Source of the DNA: Clostridia bacterium
Lineage (GTDB): Bacteria; Bacillota; Clostridia; Oscillospirales; CAG-272
NCBI GenBank assembly: GCA_017503285.1
Contig: JAFVTH010000005.1
Span: 1 to 64,000, forward strand
Length of the DNA: 64,000 bases
Direction: 5' to 3'
Each line of letters begins with the position of its first letter. The first letter of the stretch is position 1. The notes beneath the pieces are model-generated. The model had not been told where the DNA came from. It worked only from the letters and a program-made list of their open reading frames with translations, and did not search any database. The translations under genes were made by a program, and so were the position numbers. Shown piece after piece: positions 15,998 to 24,457 of this stretch.

Positions 15998-16693
15998 ATG
16001 TGGAACGGAAAGAAAAAGGCGGTAACCTTTAGCTTTGATGACGGAGTAACGCAGGATATACGCTTAATTGAAATTTTGAACAAGTATGGACTTAAGGCTA
16101 CATTTAATCTAAACTCGGAGCTTTTGGGGCTTGAGAACTCGATTTACAGAAACGAAAGAACTGTGCGCCACGACAAGGTGCCAAAGGACAAAATCAAAGA
16201 AATATATAAGGGTCACGAGGTGGCTGCCCACACCTTGACACATCCGCTTTTGCCATCTCTTACCGACGAGGAAATAATAAGGCAGGTTGAAACGGATAGG
16301 CAAAATCTATCAAGACTTTGTGGCTACGAGGTTGTTTCAATGGCGTACCCCTGTGGTGGGGAGAACAACAACGTCCGTGTTGCTAAAATCATAAAGGAAA
16401 ACACCGGTATTAAGCTGGCAAGAACTATAACCTCAACCTATGACTTTGGCAAGCAGGAAAATCTTTTTAGATTTAACCCCACTGTTTACTATGTTGATGC
16501 GAGATTTGAGGAAATTATAGATAGCTTTTTATCACTTGATAACGGCTCCGATGCCCTTCTTTACATATGGGGTCATTCTTATGAAATGGATGCGGAATAT
16601 ATCACTTGGGAAAGGTTTGAGAAGCTTTGCCAAAAGCTGGCCTTCCATGACGACATTTTTTACGGCACCAACAAAGAGGTGCTTTTAGATTAA
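15998..16693 (+). CDS. short NodB-type polysaccharide deacetylase
   Basis: 231 residues from the ATG at 15998 (GAGAGG 5-10 nt upstream). The CE4 fold is clear: FSFDDGVTQD supplies the catalytic and metal aspartates, HTLTH is the HxxxH metal pair, and YPCGGENN matches motif 3. No signal peptide is present after choosing this start, so it belongs with the cytoplasmic, compact deacetylase-like enzymes. It is unrelated in length and detail to the divergent deacetylase at 14507-15847, so the pair is not a recent duplication. Single-gene unit; the substrate is unknown. Confidence 0.85.
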   Translation: MWNGKKKAVTFSFDDGVTQDIRLIEILNKYGLKATFNLNSELLGLENSIYRNERTVRHDKVPKDKIKEIYKGHEVAAHTLTHPLLPSLTDEEIIRQVETDRQNLSRLCGYEVVSMAYPCGGENNNVRVAKIIKENTGIKLARTITSTYDFGKQENLFRFNPTVYYVDARFEEIIDSFLSLDNGSDALLYIWGHSYEMDAEYITWERFEKLCQKLAFHDDIFYGTNKEVLLD

Positions 16694-16699
16694 TAGAGA

Positions 16700-16726
16700 A
16701 AAAGCCGACACGGGATCGGCTTTTTT
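16700..16726. terminator. bidirectional terminator between convergent genes
   Basis: Hairpin GCCGA/TCGGC flanked by A and T runs, between the short deacetylase and the ADP-ribosylglycohydrolase. Confidence 0.8.
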
Positions 16727-16728
16727 AT

Positions 16729-17520
16729 TTATTTTACATATCTTTTATAGAAGTCGTTAACCACGCCTAATAAATGTGGGTTCAAGTATGAAAGGGTCTT
16801 GCCTTTTATATCATCAGGCACGCCAAAATACGCCTCTGCCACCGCCCCTGCAATTGCACATAGTGTATCGGTATCTCCACCTATGGAAACACCGTTTCGT
16901 ATTGTGTCCTCTAAGCTATCCCCCTCTAAAAAGGCAACCATGGCCTGTGGAACGGTATCCTGGCAGGTTTCATTAAACTCATAGGTAGGTCGTATTTCAT
17001 CAAGAGTGAAATTTATGTTATAGCTTTCTTTTATATAATCTCTTATCTGCTCCTTGCTACTGCCTGTCCTTGCCATATAGCCAGCCACAGCAGTAACCAC
17101 CGCGCCCTTTATGCCCTCCTTGTGATTATGCGTAACCTCTGCACTTAAGCGTGCCAGCCTTGCTGTTTCCTCTATGCTTTTTGCAAACCATATAACTGGG
17201 CTAACCCTCATGGCTGAGCCATTTCCGTAGCTCATATATGGCTCTCTTTCTCCTCGCACGAGCCACCTTTTAAAGCGCGCACCATAGCCCGCATATGGAT
17301 AGATTGCGCCATATTTGTGAAAGGCATTTATTATTTCGTTTTTTATTTGTAAATCACTTGCGTCCTCGTCTATCCTCATAAGTGCCTCGGCAAGAGCAAC
17401 GCTCATTACCGTGTCGTCTGTAAATGAGCATTTTTTGCCAAAAAGCTCAAAATCCTTTGACCTATGGTTATCAAACTCATAAATCGAGCCAACCACATCT
17501 CCAAAAATTGCACCAATCAT
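16729..17520 (-). CDS. ADP-ribosylglycohydrolase family protein
   Basis: 263 residues from the ATG at 17520 (AAGGAG upstream); a longer frame has no ribosome site. The DraG/ARH fold is marked by GAIFGDVVGSIYEF at the N-terminus, FTDDT near residue 38 (Mg ligands), and GGDTDT near residue 215 (second metal site). Such enzymes remove ADP-ribose from proteins, nucleic acids or small molecules. No ADP-ribosyltransferase is nearby, so the substrate is open; it may act on toxin-modified targets or on NAD metabolites. Single gene with a promoter of its own. Confidence 0.88.
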   Translation of the reverse strand: MIGAIFGDVVGSIYEFDNHRSKDFELFGKKCSFTDDTVMSVALAEALMRIDEDASDLQIKNEIINAFHKYGAIYPYAGYGARFKRWLVRGEREPYMSYGNGSAMRVSPVIWFAKSIEETARLARLSAEVTHNHKEGIKGAVVTAVAGYMARTGSSKEQIRDYIKESYNINFTLDEIRPTYEFNETCQDTVPQAMVAFLEGDSLEDTIRNGVSIGGDTDTLCAIAGAVAEAYFGVPDDIKGKTLSYLNPHLLGVVNDFYKRYVK

Positions 17521-17570
17521 TTTAAGCCACTCCTTTTTAACCATTTTACATCAAGCTTACTTGTAAATAT

Positions 17571-17599
17571 ATTATACCATCTTTTTTCTTTACTGTAAA
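17571..17599 (-). promoter_or_regulatory. predicted promoter of the ADP-ribosylglycohydrolase
   Basis: Leftward TTTACA (17599-17594), 17-bp spacer, consensus TATAAT (17576-17571). Confidence 0.65.
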
Positions 17600-17627
17600 G
17601 ATGTGTGGTGTCTTAAAAAGGCGACAC

Positions 17628-17656
17628 TTGACATCAAACCCCTTTAGTGATAATAT
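17628..17656 (+). promoter_or_regulatory. predicted promoter of the TVP38-flavoprotein operon
   Basis: Consensus TTGACA (17628-17633), 17-bp spacer, TAATAT (17651-17656). It lies back to back with the leftward promoter at 17571-17599. Confidence 0.7.
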
Positions 17657-17706
17657 TAAACTAACGATATGGTTAAAATATTTATATAAATATTTTGCGA
17701 GGAAAT

Positions 17707-18423
17707 ATGAAAAAAGAAACTAAAGCTATGATTTTTCGGCTTCTTGTTTCCTTGGCTCTTTCCATAGTAGTAATCCTTTTTTTATATCTGCTCTTTAAGC
17801 ATCTTGGACTTACCTCGATTACTAAAGAGGAGCTACAGGAATATATAGAGGATAGAGGCCCATTTGGTCCGTTGGTTTTTATAATTGCTACTTTTTTACA
17901 GGTTACTATTATCCCTATACCCTCAACGGTTACAATTCTTGCAGGGAGCTATTTGTTTGGTCCTTGGCTCTCTCTTTTATACTCTTATATAGGTCTTTTG
18001 CTAGGCTCGTTTTTTGCGTTTTTCTTGGGCAGGCGCTTAGGTCGCCCTTATCTAAATTGGGTGGCAGGCTCCCCCGACAAGGTGGACCTATGGCTAAAAA
18101 GGCTGCGCGGTAAAGAAACGGTGGCATTGTTTTTTGCATTTTTGCTCCCCTTTCTGCCTGATGACCTGCTTTGCTCTGTGGCAGGGGTGTTGCCTATTTC
18201 CTTTTTTGCATTTGCCATTATGCAAATTATAACACGCTTTACCTCTGTGGGCGCTACTCTTATCTTTATGTCCGGAGAGGTAATTCCGTACACGGGGTGG
18301 GGTATTTTTGTACTTGTTGCCCTTGGCGTTTTACTTCTTATTGCATTTATATTAGCTTGGAAAAGCTCCGACAAAATAAACTCTCTTTTAGCCAGGCTTG
18401 AGAGCTTGATAAAGAGAAAATGA
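17707..18423 (+). CDS. TVP38/TMEM64 (SNARE-associated) family membrane protein
   Basis: 238 residues from the ATG at 17707, with GCGAGGAA just upstream. About six hydrophobic helices; the family core reads FLQVTIIPIPSTVTILAGSY and the glycine-rich stretch ending FLGRRLGRP. These DedA-superfamily proteins are thought to flip or transport lipids. The stop codon overlaps the upstream edge of the flavoprotein gene, so the two are co-translated. TVP38 proteins are often found beside flavin disulfide reductases or similar oxidoreductases; the functional link is not established. Confidence 0.85.
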   Translation: MKKETKAMIFRLLVSLALSIVVILFLYLLFKHLGLTSITKEELQEYIEDRGPFGPLVFIIATFLQVTIIPIPSTVTILAGSYLFGPWLSLLYSYIGLLLGSFFAFFLGRRLGRPYLNWVAGSPDKVDLWLKRLRGKETVALFFAFLLPFLPDDLLCSVAGVLPISFFAFAIMQIITRFTSVGATLIFMSGEVIPYTGWGIFVLVALGVLLLIAFILAWKSSDKINSLLARLESLIKRK

Positions 18424-18431
18424 GGTGTTTT

Positions 18432-19682
18432 ATGGAACATTATGACATTATCGTAGTTGGTGGTGGCTTTGGCGGTGTTGCCGCTGCCATTTCTGCTGCG
18501 CGCCTTGGTAAAAATGTTTGCCTTGTTGAAAAATATAACTGCTTAGGGGGCGCTGCCGCCTATGATTTAGTTTTGCCCTTTATGTACTCCTACACCATGG
18601 TAAACGGCAAAAGGGAGCCCCTTGCCTGCGGTATTTTCCTTGAGATAAAAAGCCGTCTTAAGGAAATTGGCGGCGTTTGCGACGGCTGGGACGACTGCTT
18701 CAGCACCGAGCATTTGAAGCTGGTCCTTAACCGTATGGCTATCGAAAGTGGGGTTAATCTACTTTTCCAAGCCTATGTTACCGACGTAGCCTTTAGCGAC
18801 GGGGTGCTTCACAGCATTGAAATTTCCTCTGTTGAGGGGAAAACGCGACTTAGCGCCGACTATTTTGTTGATGCCACGGGAGATGCAAACCTATCTTGCC
18901 TCTGCGGTCTTGACTTTACTAAAGGACGAAAATCCGACGGCAAGACGCAGCCTATGACCCTTTCCTTCCGCGTTGGGGGCGTGGATATGGCAAAATACGA
19001 CGTTGAGAAAATGAATGCTCTTTACAAGGAGCATAAAAGCCAAGGAAAAATCAGCTGTCCGCGAGAGAATTTGCTTGTTTTCAAAACCACAATGAACGGT
19101 GTTTTACATTTTAACACAACAAGAATTATCGGTCTTGACCCGACCAAGCTTTCCCAGCTTACAAATGCGGAGATTGAGGGCCGAGAGCAGATGTTTGAGA
19201 TTTTTAATTTTCTAAAGGAAAATTTTGACGCCTTTGAAAATGCTTACCTTTTAGAAAGCGGCATACAAATCGGAGCAAGGGAAAGCCGTAATGTTGTTTG
19301 CCAGCATAACTTAACCGGAGAGGAAATTATTTCTCTTGCCAGGTTTGATGACGCTATTGCTGTTTGCAACTATGATATTGATATACATAGTCCCGATGGC
19401 GAGGGCACAAGCCACCACTACTTTAAGGACGGCGAATACTATCAAATACCATATAGAGCCCTAGTGCCTAAGGGTGCAAAAAATATTTTAGTGGCAGGTA
19501 GGTGCATCGGTGCAGACCACGAGGCGCAGGCATCCTTGCGCATTATGCCAACCTGTACCGTTATAGGTCAAGCCTGTGGCACCGCCCTTGCAATATGCCA
19601 TAATCACAAGTGCAATACAATGAAAATTCCCGTAAACGAGTTAAGGGACACGCTAAGACAAAACGGCGCACGCATAGACTAA
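18432..19682 (+). CDS. FAD-dependent oxidoreductase
   Basis: 416 residues from ATG 18432 (GAGGTG 5 nt upstream); an ATG at 18420 would overlap the previous stop as ATGA and add four residues. The N-terminal IIVVGGGFGGVAAA is the FAD GxGxxG fold, and LVEKYNCLGGAA follows the second strand. The C-terminal NILVAGRCIGADHEAQ is the second FAD-contact motif of the FAD_oxidored (PF12831-like) group. Members act as dehydrogenases or reductases on unknown substrates; no heme or iron-sulfur motif is visible. Cytoplasmic. Second gene of an operon with the TVP38 protein, ended by a terminator. Confidence 0.85.
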   Translation: MEHYDIIVVGGGFGGVAAAISAARLGKNVCLVEKYNCLGGAAAYDLVLPFMYSYTMVNGKREPLACGIFLEIKSRLKEIGGVCDGWDDCFSTEHLKLVLNRMAIESGVNLLFQAYVTDVAFSDGVLHSIEISSVEGKTRLSADYFVDATGDANLSCLCGLDFTKGRKSDGKTQPMTLSFRVGGVDMAKYDVEKMNALYKEHKSQGKISCPRENLLVFKTTMNGVLHFNTTRIIGLDPTKLSQLTNAEIEGREQMFEIFNFLKENFDAFENAYLLESGIQIGARESRNVVCQHNLTGEEIISLARFDDAIAVCNYDIDIHSPDGEGTSHHYFKDGEYYQIPYRALVPKGAKNILVAGRCIGADHEAQASLRIMPTCTVIGQACGTALAICHNHKCNTMKIPVNELRDTLRQNGARID

Positions 19683-19683
19683 C

Positions 19684-19710
19684 AAAAAGCCCTATGAATA
19701 GGGCTTTTTT
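19684..19710 (+). terminator. terminator after the flavoprotein gene
   Basis: Hairpin AAAGCCCTA/TAGGGCTTT followed by T residues. Confidence 0.85.
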
Positions 19711-19714
19711 GTTG

Positions 19715-19743
19715 TTGATTTTGGCTTTGTTTTATGATAAAAT
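19715..19743 (+). promoter_or_regulatory. predicted promoter of the HD phosphohydrolase
   Basis: TTGATT (19715-19720), 17-bp spacer, TAAAAT (19738-19743), 24 bp before the start codon. Confidence 0.6.
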
Positions 19744-19766
19744 AATTAAAACAGGGGGTGAATAAA

Positions 19767-20972
19767 ATGAGCCAGCTAAATTACGAAAGCTTATCAGAGG
19801 AGCTTGTTAAAAGAATCGAAAGGGAAAACAAATGCTGTTCCTTTGTTTCCTATGCCTTTGATGAGGAAGGAGTTATACGCAGAAAGCAGGTTTCAACCGA
19901 TGTTGCCTCTGTTTTAAGAACTCCCTTTATCCGTGATATTGACAAGATTATGCATTGCCCCTACTACAACAGATACACAGATAAGACACAGGTATTTTCC
20001 TTTTATAAAAACGATGATATTACAAGACGTGCCCTACATGTGCAGCTTGTTTCGAGGATTGCACGCACCCTTGGCAAGTGCCTGCACCTAAACCTTGACC
20101 TTATTGAGGCGATTGCCCTGGGTCACGATATAGGTCATACACCATTTGGGCACACAGGGGAAAAGTATCTTGATGAGCTGTTTTATAAGCACGCAGGCAA
20201 GCATTTTTCTCACAACATACACTCTGTTAGGGTGCTTGACAAAATTTATCCCCTTAACATAAGCCTGCAAACTCTTTCCGGAATTGCCAGCCACGACGGT
20301 GAGCTGGAGCTTAGCGAGTACAGACCCCGTGCTCTTGAGTCCTTTGAGGAGTTTGACAAGCAAATTGAAGCTTGCTATATTGATAAGGCAAATGTAAGAA
20401 GGCTTGTGCCTTCCACCCTTGAGGGCTGTGTTATGCGTATTTGCGATATTATTGCTTACCTTGGCAAGGACAGACAGGACGCGCTGCGTGCGAGGGATAT
20501 AACAAGCGATGCCTTTTCTGATACTGCAATCGGAACAGAAAATGCGGAAATCATAAACAACCTTATGGTTAATATAATCGAAAATAGCTATGGCAAGGAC
20601 TATATTATGCTTGACAAGGAGCATTTTGAGGGCTTGAAGCAGGCTAAAAGCGAAAACTATGACGTGATTTATCTAAACCCGGAAAACAGTAAGCTGATGG
20701 ACACAACCATTAAGCCTATGATGGGTCAGATATATGAAAAATTACTTTCCGATCTCAAAAATAACGACACGTCCTCCCCTATTTTCACCCATCACATTGA
20801 TTATGTCAGCAAGGCACACTACGAAAGAACCCAGCCATATGCATGGGAGGAGCCTAACCAAATTGTGGTGGATTACATTGCCAGCATGACCGACGACTAC
20901 TTTATTGACCTTTATAAGCATCTATTTCCAAGCAGCAACATTTCCATTGAATATAAGGGCTATTTCCGTTAA
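19767..20972 (+). CDS. dGTPase-like HD-domain phosphohydrolase
   Basis: 401 residues from ATG 19767 (AGGGGGTG upstream; a GTG three codons earlier is inside that site). The region RTPFIRDIDKIMHCPYYNRY (about 46-66) and the motif ALGHDIGHTPFGHTGE (about 116-131) match deoxyguanosinetriphosphate triphosphohydrolases, which cut dNTPs to nucleoside and triphosphate and so tune the DNA precursor pool. The full H...HD...D metal set is present. It is shorter than E. coli dGTPase (about 500) and similar to Firmicute homologues. Single-gene unit, so a housekeeping role is likely, although dGTPases also act in phage defence. Confidence 0.85.
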   Translation: MSQLNYESLSEELVKRIERENKCCSFVSYAFDEEGVIRRKQVSTDVASVLRTPFIRDIDKIMHCPYYNRYTDKTQVFSFYKNDDITRRALHVQLVSRIARTLGKCLHLNLDLIEAIALGHDIGHTPFGHTGEKYLDELFYKHAGKHFSHNIHSVRVLDKIYPLNISLQTLSGIASHDGELELSEYRPRALESFEEFDKQIEACYIDKANVRRLVPSTLEGCVMRICDIIAYLGKDRQDALRARDITSDAFSDTAIGTENAEIINNLMVNIIENSYGKDYIMLDKEHFEGLKQAKSENYDVIYLNPENSKLMDTTIKPMMGQIYEKLLSDLKNNDTSSPIFTHHIDYVSKAHYERTQPYAWEEPNQIVVDYIASMTDDYFIDLYKHLFPSSNISIEYKGYFR

Positions 20973-20977
20973 AACGA

Positions 20978-21006
20978 AAGCACAGGTATACTACCTGTGC
21001 TTTTTT
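20978..21006 (+). terminator. terminator after the dGTPase-like gene
   Basis: Hairpin GCACAGGTA/TACCTGTGC followed by six T residues. Confidence 0.9.
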
Positions 21007-21029
21007 CATATATAATACTCGCCTAGCAC

Positions 21030-21058
21030 TTGCTTTTTTTCTTTCGTTCTGTTATACT
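21030..21058 (+). promoter_or_regulatory. predicted promoter of the DUF1538-PII operon
   Basis: TTGCTT (21030-21035), 17-bp spacer, TATACT (21053-21058) with an extended -10 TG one base upstream. Confidence 0.6.
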
Positions 21059-21088
21059 GTATGTAATATTATAAAAGGAGGTTATCAT

Positions 21089-22690
21089 ATGAAAAACGTT
21101 GTGCGCTTGCTTTACGGCTCAATGAGCGAGGCTTTGCAGTCTGTTTTACCGATTTGCGCAATTGTGCTTCTGCTTAGCGTTTCTCTTGCCCCTATTTCCT
21201 CGGGCGTTATGGTAATGTTCCTTTTTGGTGCCTTGCTTATTATTTTTGGTATGTCTGTTTTTACCCTGGGCGCAACAATGGCAATGCAGCCTATTGGCGA
21301 GGGTGTAGGCCACTCTATTGCTAAGTCAAAGAACATTTTTGTTCCTATTCTTATTACATTTATTCTCGGCTTCCTTATTACCATTGCAGAGCCTGACCTT
21401 ACTGTGCTTGCAGAAAAGGTGCCACAGATTGATTCTATGTCACTTATTTTGCTTGTTGGTCTTGGTGTTGGTGGCTTCCTTGTTGTGGCTATGCTAAAAA
21501 CCAGATACAAGCTTTCCTTGGCTAAGATTTTAGTACCACTTTATGGCTTGGTGCTTGTTTTTGCTTGCGTTATACAATTTTTATCTCCGGAGTTTTTGCC
21601 AACAGCCTTTGACTCCGGCGGAGTTACAACAGGTCCTATTACTGTTCCGTTTATAATGGCTCTTGGCGCAGGTATGGCTGCGGTTAGAACCGACAAGCAT
21701 TCCGGCGAGGACAGCTTCGGTCTTGTTGCACTTTGCAGCGTTGGACCTATTATCGCAGTTATGATTCTTAGTATTATGCAAGGCTGTATGGGTGACGCAC
21801 CGGAGGAGGTCTCATCCACCGTTGAGCAGGCTACAAATGTAATTAACTATGCCGGTATGACCACAAGAGAGGCGTTCTTATCCTTTATCGGCTTTGAAAA
21901 TGGCGAGTTTTCTGCCGATGCCGGTATTTTAAGATATGTAAAAGAGGTGGCTATTGCCTTCTCTCCGCTTATTGGTGTGTTTGTTGTTTATCAGCTTATT
22001 ACTAGGCGCTTTAAGAAAAACGAGATTATAAGAATCTGTATCGGTCTTGTTTACACATATGTTGGTCTTGTGCTTTTCTTAACAGGTGCAAATGTTGGCT
22101 TTATGCCTGCAGGCGAGCTTCTTGGAACTAATATAGTAAAATCATCATACGCCTGGGTGCTTGTGCCTATTGGTATGGTCCTTGGCTACTTTGTTGTTTC
22201 CGCCGAGCCTGCCGTTCATACACTTAAAAAGCAGGTTGAAGAGGTTACAAACGGCGCTATTTCGCAGAAATCAATTGGTATTGCCCTTTCTGTGGGCGTT
22301 GCCGTTTCCGTCGGCATTTCTATGCTTAGGATTCTTTTACACATTCCAATCTTGCCAATTTTGATAGTTGGTTATATTATTCCACTTGTGATAACCTTCT
22401 TTGTTCCACCGATTTATACAGGTATCGCCTTTGACTCCGGTGGTGTTGCAAGTGGTCCTATGGCAACAACCTTTATTCTTCCGCTTGCTATTGGCGCTTG
22501 CCAGGGTATGGAAGCAGATACAACCACAATTATGACCGATGCCTTTGGTATCGTTGCTATGATTGCTATGACTCCTCTCATTACAATACAGGTTCTCGGT
22601 CTTATTGGCAAAACCAAGCAGGACAGACGTCTTAAGCAAATCCATAGCGAGCTTGAGCAAATTGACGACGGTATCGTCTACTACGATTAG
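21089..22690 (+). CDS. DUF1538 family membrane protein (two-repeat transporter-like)
   Basis: 533 residues with about twelve hydrophobic helices. The protein is an internal duplication: FDSGGVTTGP at 174-183 recurs as FDSGGVASGP at 448-457, and the upstream AEPDLTVLAEKV (100-111) recurs as AEPAVHTLKKQV (372-383). This repeat structure, with a glycine-rich signature in each half, is what one expects of a secondary transporter or channel of inverted-repeat type. It matches the DUF1538 family, whose substrate is not known to me. The gene has AAAGGAGG and is followed 9 bp later by a PII-like regulator, so transport is probably gated by that protein. Confidence 0.85.
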   Translation: MKNVVRLLYGSMSEALQSVLPICAIVLLLSVSLAPISSGVMVMFLFGALLIIFGMSVFTLGATMAMQPIGEGVGHSIAKSKNIFVPILITFILGFLITIAEPDLTVLAEKVPQIDSMSLILLVGLGVGGFLVVAMLKTRYKLSLAKILVPLYGLVLVFACVIQFLSPEFLPTAFDSGGVTTGPITVPFIMALGAGMAAVRTDKHSGEDSFGLVALCSVGPIIAVMILSIMQGCMGDAPEEVSSTVEQATNVINYAGMTTREAFLSFIGFENGEFSADAGILRYVKEVAIAFSPLIGVFVVYQLITRRFKKNEIIRICIGLVYTYVGLVLFLTGANVGFMPAGELLGTNIVKSSYAWVLVPIGMVLGYFVVSAEPAVHTLKKQVEEVTNGAISQKSIGIALSVGVAVSVGISMLRILLHIPILPILIVGYIIPLVITFFVPPIYTGIAFDSGGVASGPMATTFILPLAIGACQGMEADTTTIMTDAFGIVAMIAMTPLITIQVLGLIGKTKQDRRLKQIHSELEQIDDGIVYYD

Positions 22691-22699
22691 GGGGTACTT

Positions 22700-23377
22700 A
22701 TGGCAAAGAATGATTCAAGAATTGTAATGCTCCTTTCTATAATTCAGCGTAGCAAGGGCGCACAGTTTATAAATTGGCTGAAGGAGCGTGGGGTACCGCT
22801 ACAATATCAGACAACAGGCTCCGGTACGGCTTCCTCGGAGATGATGGACTTTTTAGGGCTTGGTAACAGAGACAAGGCGGTGCTTCTAAGCTTTACCACC
22901 TACAAAATGGTACACAACCTTTCCATTGAGCTTGGCAAGAGTGTAGGCTCTTCAATGGGCTTCGGTGGTATTTCTATGGTAATTTCTCCAAACGCATTCA
23001 GCAAAATTACTGCTGAAATTATTAACAAGGACAGTAAGGATATCCCAAAGGAGGAGGGTGGCAAAATGCATAGCGAATACAAATATAGCTTAATACTTAT
23101 TTCAGTAAACCGTGGCTTTACAGATGCTGTTATGCAGACTGCAAAAAAGGCAGGCGCTACCGGTGGTACTGTTATCAGAGCAAGACTTGCAGAGGCAACA
23201 ACCATTGAGGCTTATGCAGACACAAAGCTAAACGAGGAAAGAGAGATTGTTTCCATTCTCGCCCCGGACAGTGTACGCAACCAAATTTTGGAGGACGTAA
23301 ATAGTGAGTTTGGATTAAAGAGCGAGGCACAAGGCACGGTGTTCTCCGTTCCTGTTGACAAGGTGTTTAAGATTTAA
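22700..23377 (+). CDS. PII-like signalling protein, probably regulates the DUF1538 transporter
   Basis: 225 residues, about twice the length of GlnB/GlnK. The second half (about 130-225) is clearly PII-like: it contains GATGGTVIRARLAE and ends on a strand/helix pattern typical of the family. The first half shows a related ferredoxin-like pattern (IVMLLSIIQRSKGAQFINWL), so the protein probably holds two fused PII-type units. The usual T-loop uridylylation tyrosine is not obvious. It is soluble. By analogy with GlnK on AmtB it may sit on the cytoplasmic side of the adjacent membrane protein and respond to a nucleotide; that is inference. Confidence 0.8.
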   Translation: MAKNDSRIVMLLSIIQRSKGAQFINWLKERGVPLQYQTTGSGTASSEMMDFLGLGNRDKAVLLSFTTYKMVHNLSIELGKSVGSSMGFGGISMVISPNAFSKITAEIINKDSKDIPKEEGGKMHSEYKYSLILISVNRGFTDAVMQTAKKAGATGGTVIRARLAEATTIEAYADTKLNEEREIVSILAPDSVRNQILEDVNSEFGLKSEAQGTVFSVPVDKVFKI

Positions 23378-23380
23378 TTA

Positions 23381-23418
23381 AAAAAGGAACAGACATTTTA
23401 ATTGTCTGTTCCTTTTTC
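23381..23418. terminator. bidirectional terminator after the PII-like gene
   Basis: Hairpin AGGAACAGAC/GTCTGTTCCT with A and T runs on both sides; it also serves the leftward lipoprotein gene ending at 23423. Confidence 0.9.
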
Positions 23419-23422
23419 TTAT

Positions 23423-24307
23423 TTATGGAATAAATAAATCATTAATGTACTCTGGGTCCTGTTCAAACATAATAGCAGTGTAATATTCAAAAGAGTGGGC
23501 TTCAAAATCATACCTCATAATATAATAACAGCATGGATATCCCAATGCGCCATCAACATAATAAACATGAACAGTATAGATATATCCATCCTTTTCATAC
23601 GCGGCACAGCTTCCGTTGCCAAGTCCAAATCTGCCAAGGTTATAAATAGCTTGTCCTTCCGTACATGTGGCAAGCAAGGAATTGTCTATATATTTAGTTT
23701 CACCGGTAGATTTCTTTGTAACCTTAGTTTGATTTTTAACAATTGAAGACTCTGTTGTTATTGAAAACAGCTCCGACCTGTTATGATCCTGGCTTTTGAA
23801 AGCATCATCGGAAATCTCACTGGAATCAACAATTTGTGTTTGAGCAGTTATTACATCATATATATAATAAAGACGCACACCTTCGCTCGGGTCTTTAGTT
23901 TCAAAATAAAAAGCATTGTCAGAATAATCAACACCAAGAATTTTGTCAGGTAGTGTTAAGCTTGATAATAAAGTCAACGACTGTGTTTTATACTCAAAAA
24001 ACAATATATCTATTTGGAACTCAGATTGGGGATTATGCGAATAAGCATATGCGCCATTTTGTTCCCCGGCAATTACATAACATGGACTTGTGTTATAATT
24101 CAAATCTCTTATGTTAATTATGTTTTTCCCAACGTGGATTTCTCCAGGAGTAATCAAAATATACTCCTCTGAATTGTCGAAGGAATTAAAGGTATCTATG
24201 ATTTTTTGTTGCTTATCAGGTGTATAGCAGGACGATAGCACAAACACCGTAGCTAATGTAAGAAGAAGGCATATAAGTACTATCAGTTTTTTATTAAAAT
24301 CAACCAT
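23423..24307 (-). CDS. lipoprotein of unknown function
   Basis: 294 residues. A lysine-containing N-terminus, a hydrophobic stretch and LSSC near residue 27 form a type II signal peptide, so the mature protein is anchored on the outer face of the membrane. The rest is rich in beta strands with repeated aromatic turns (YAYSHNP, YYIYDV, YIYTVHVYY), suggesting a small propeller or beta-sandwich; no family recognised. AAGGAGAG precedes the ATG. Single gene with its own promoter. Its composition (more AT-rich, more isoleucine/tyrosine) differs slightly from neighbours, so it may be a more recent or lineage-specific gene. Confidence 0.8.
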   Translation of the reverse strand: MVDFNKKLIVLICLLLTLATVFVLSSCYTPDKQQKIIDTFNSFDNSEEYILITPGEIHVGKNIINIRDLNYNTSPCYVIAGEQNGAYAYSHNPQSEFQIDILFFEYKTQSLTLLSSLTLPDKILGVDYSDNAFYFETKDPSEGVRLYYIYDVITAQTQIVDSSEISDDAFKSQDHNRSELFSITTESSIVKNQTKVTKKSTGETKYIDNSLLATCTEGQAIYNLGRFGLGNGSCAAYEKDGYIYTVHVYYVDGALGYPCCYYIMRYDFEAHSFEYYTAIMFEQDPEYINDLFIP

Positions 24308-24335
24308 TTCTCTCTCCTTATGTATATTTACAGTC

Positions 24336-24364
24336 TTATTTTACCATAACAAGCTCTTTTATTC
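24336..24364 (-). promoter_or_regulatory. predicted promoter of the lipoprotein gene
   Basis: Leftward TTGAAT (24364-24359), 17-bp spacer, TAAAAT (24341-24336). Confidence 0.55.
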
Positions 24365-24428
24365 AAGAGAAAACATTTGCGAGCATCGAATTTGCATCAG
24401 CATCTTAACTTAGCAAGTAAATATAAAC

Positions 24429-24457
24429 AAAAAAAGCGACACAGGGTCGCTTTTTTA
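24429..24457 (-). terminator. terminator of the heat-shock operon
   Basis: Hairpin GCGAC/GTCGC with A and T runs on both sides, overlapping the prmA stop codon region. Confidence 0.8.
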
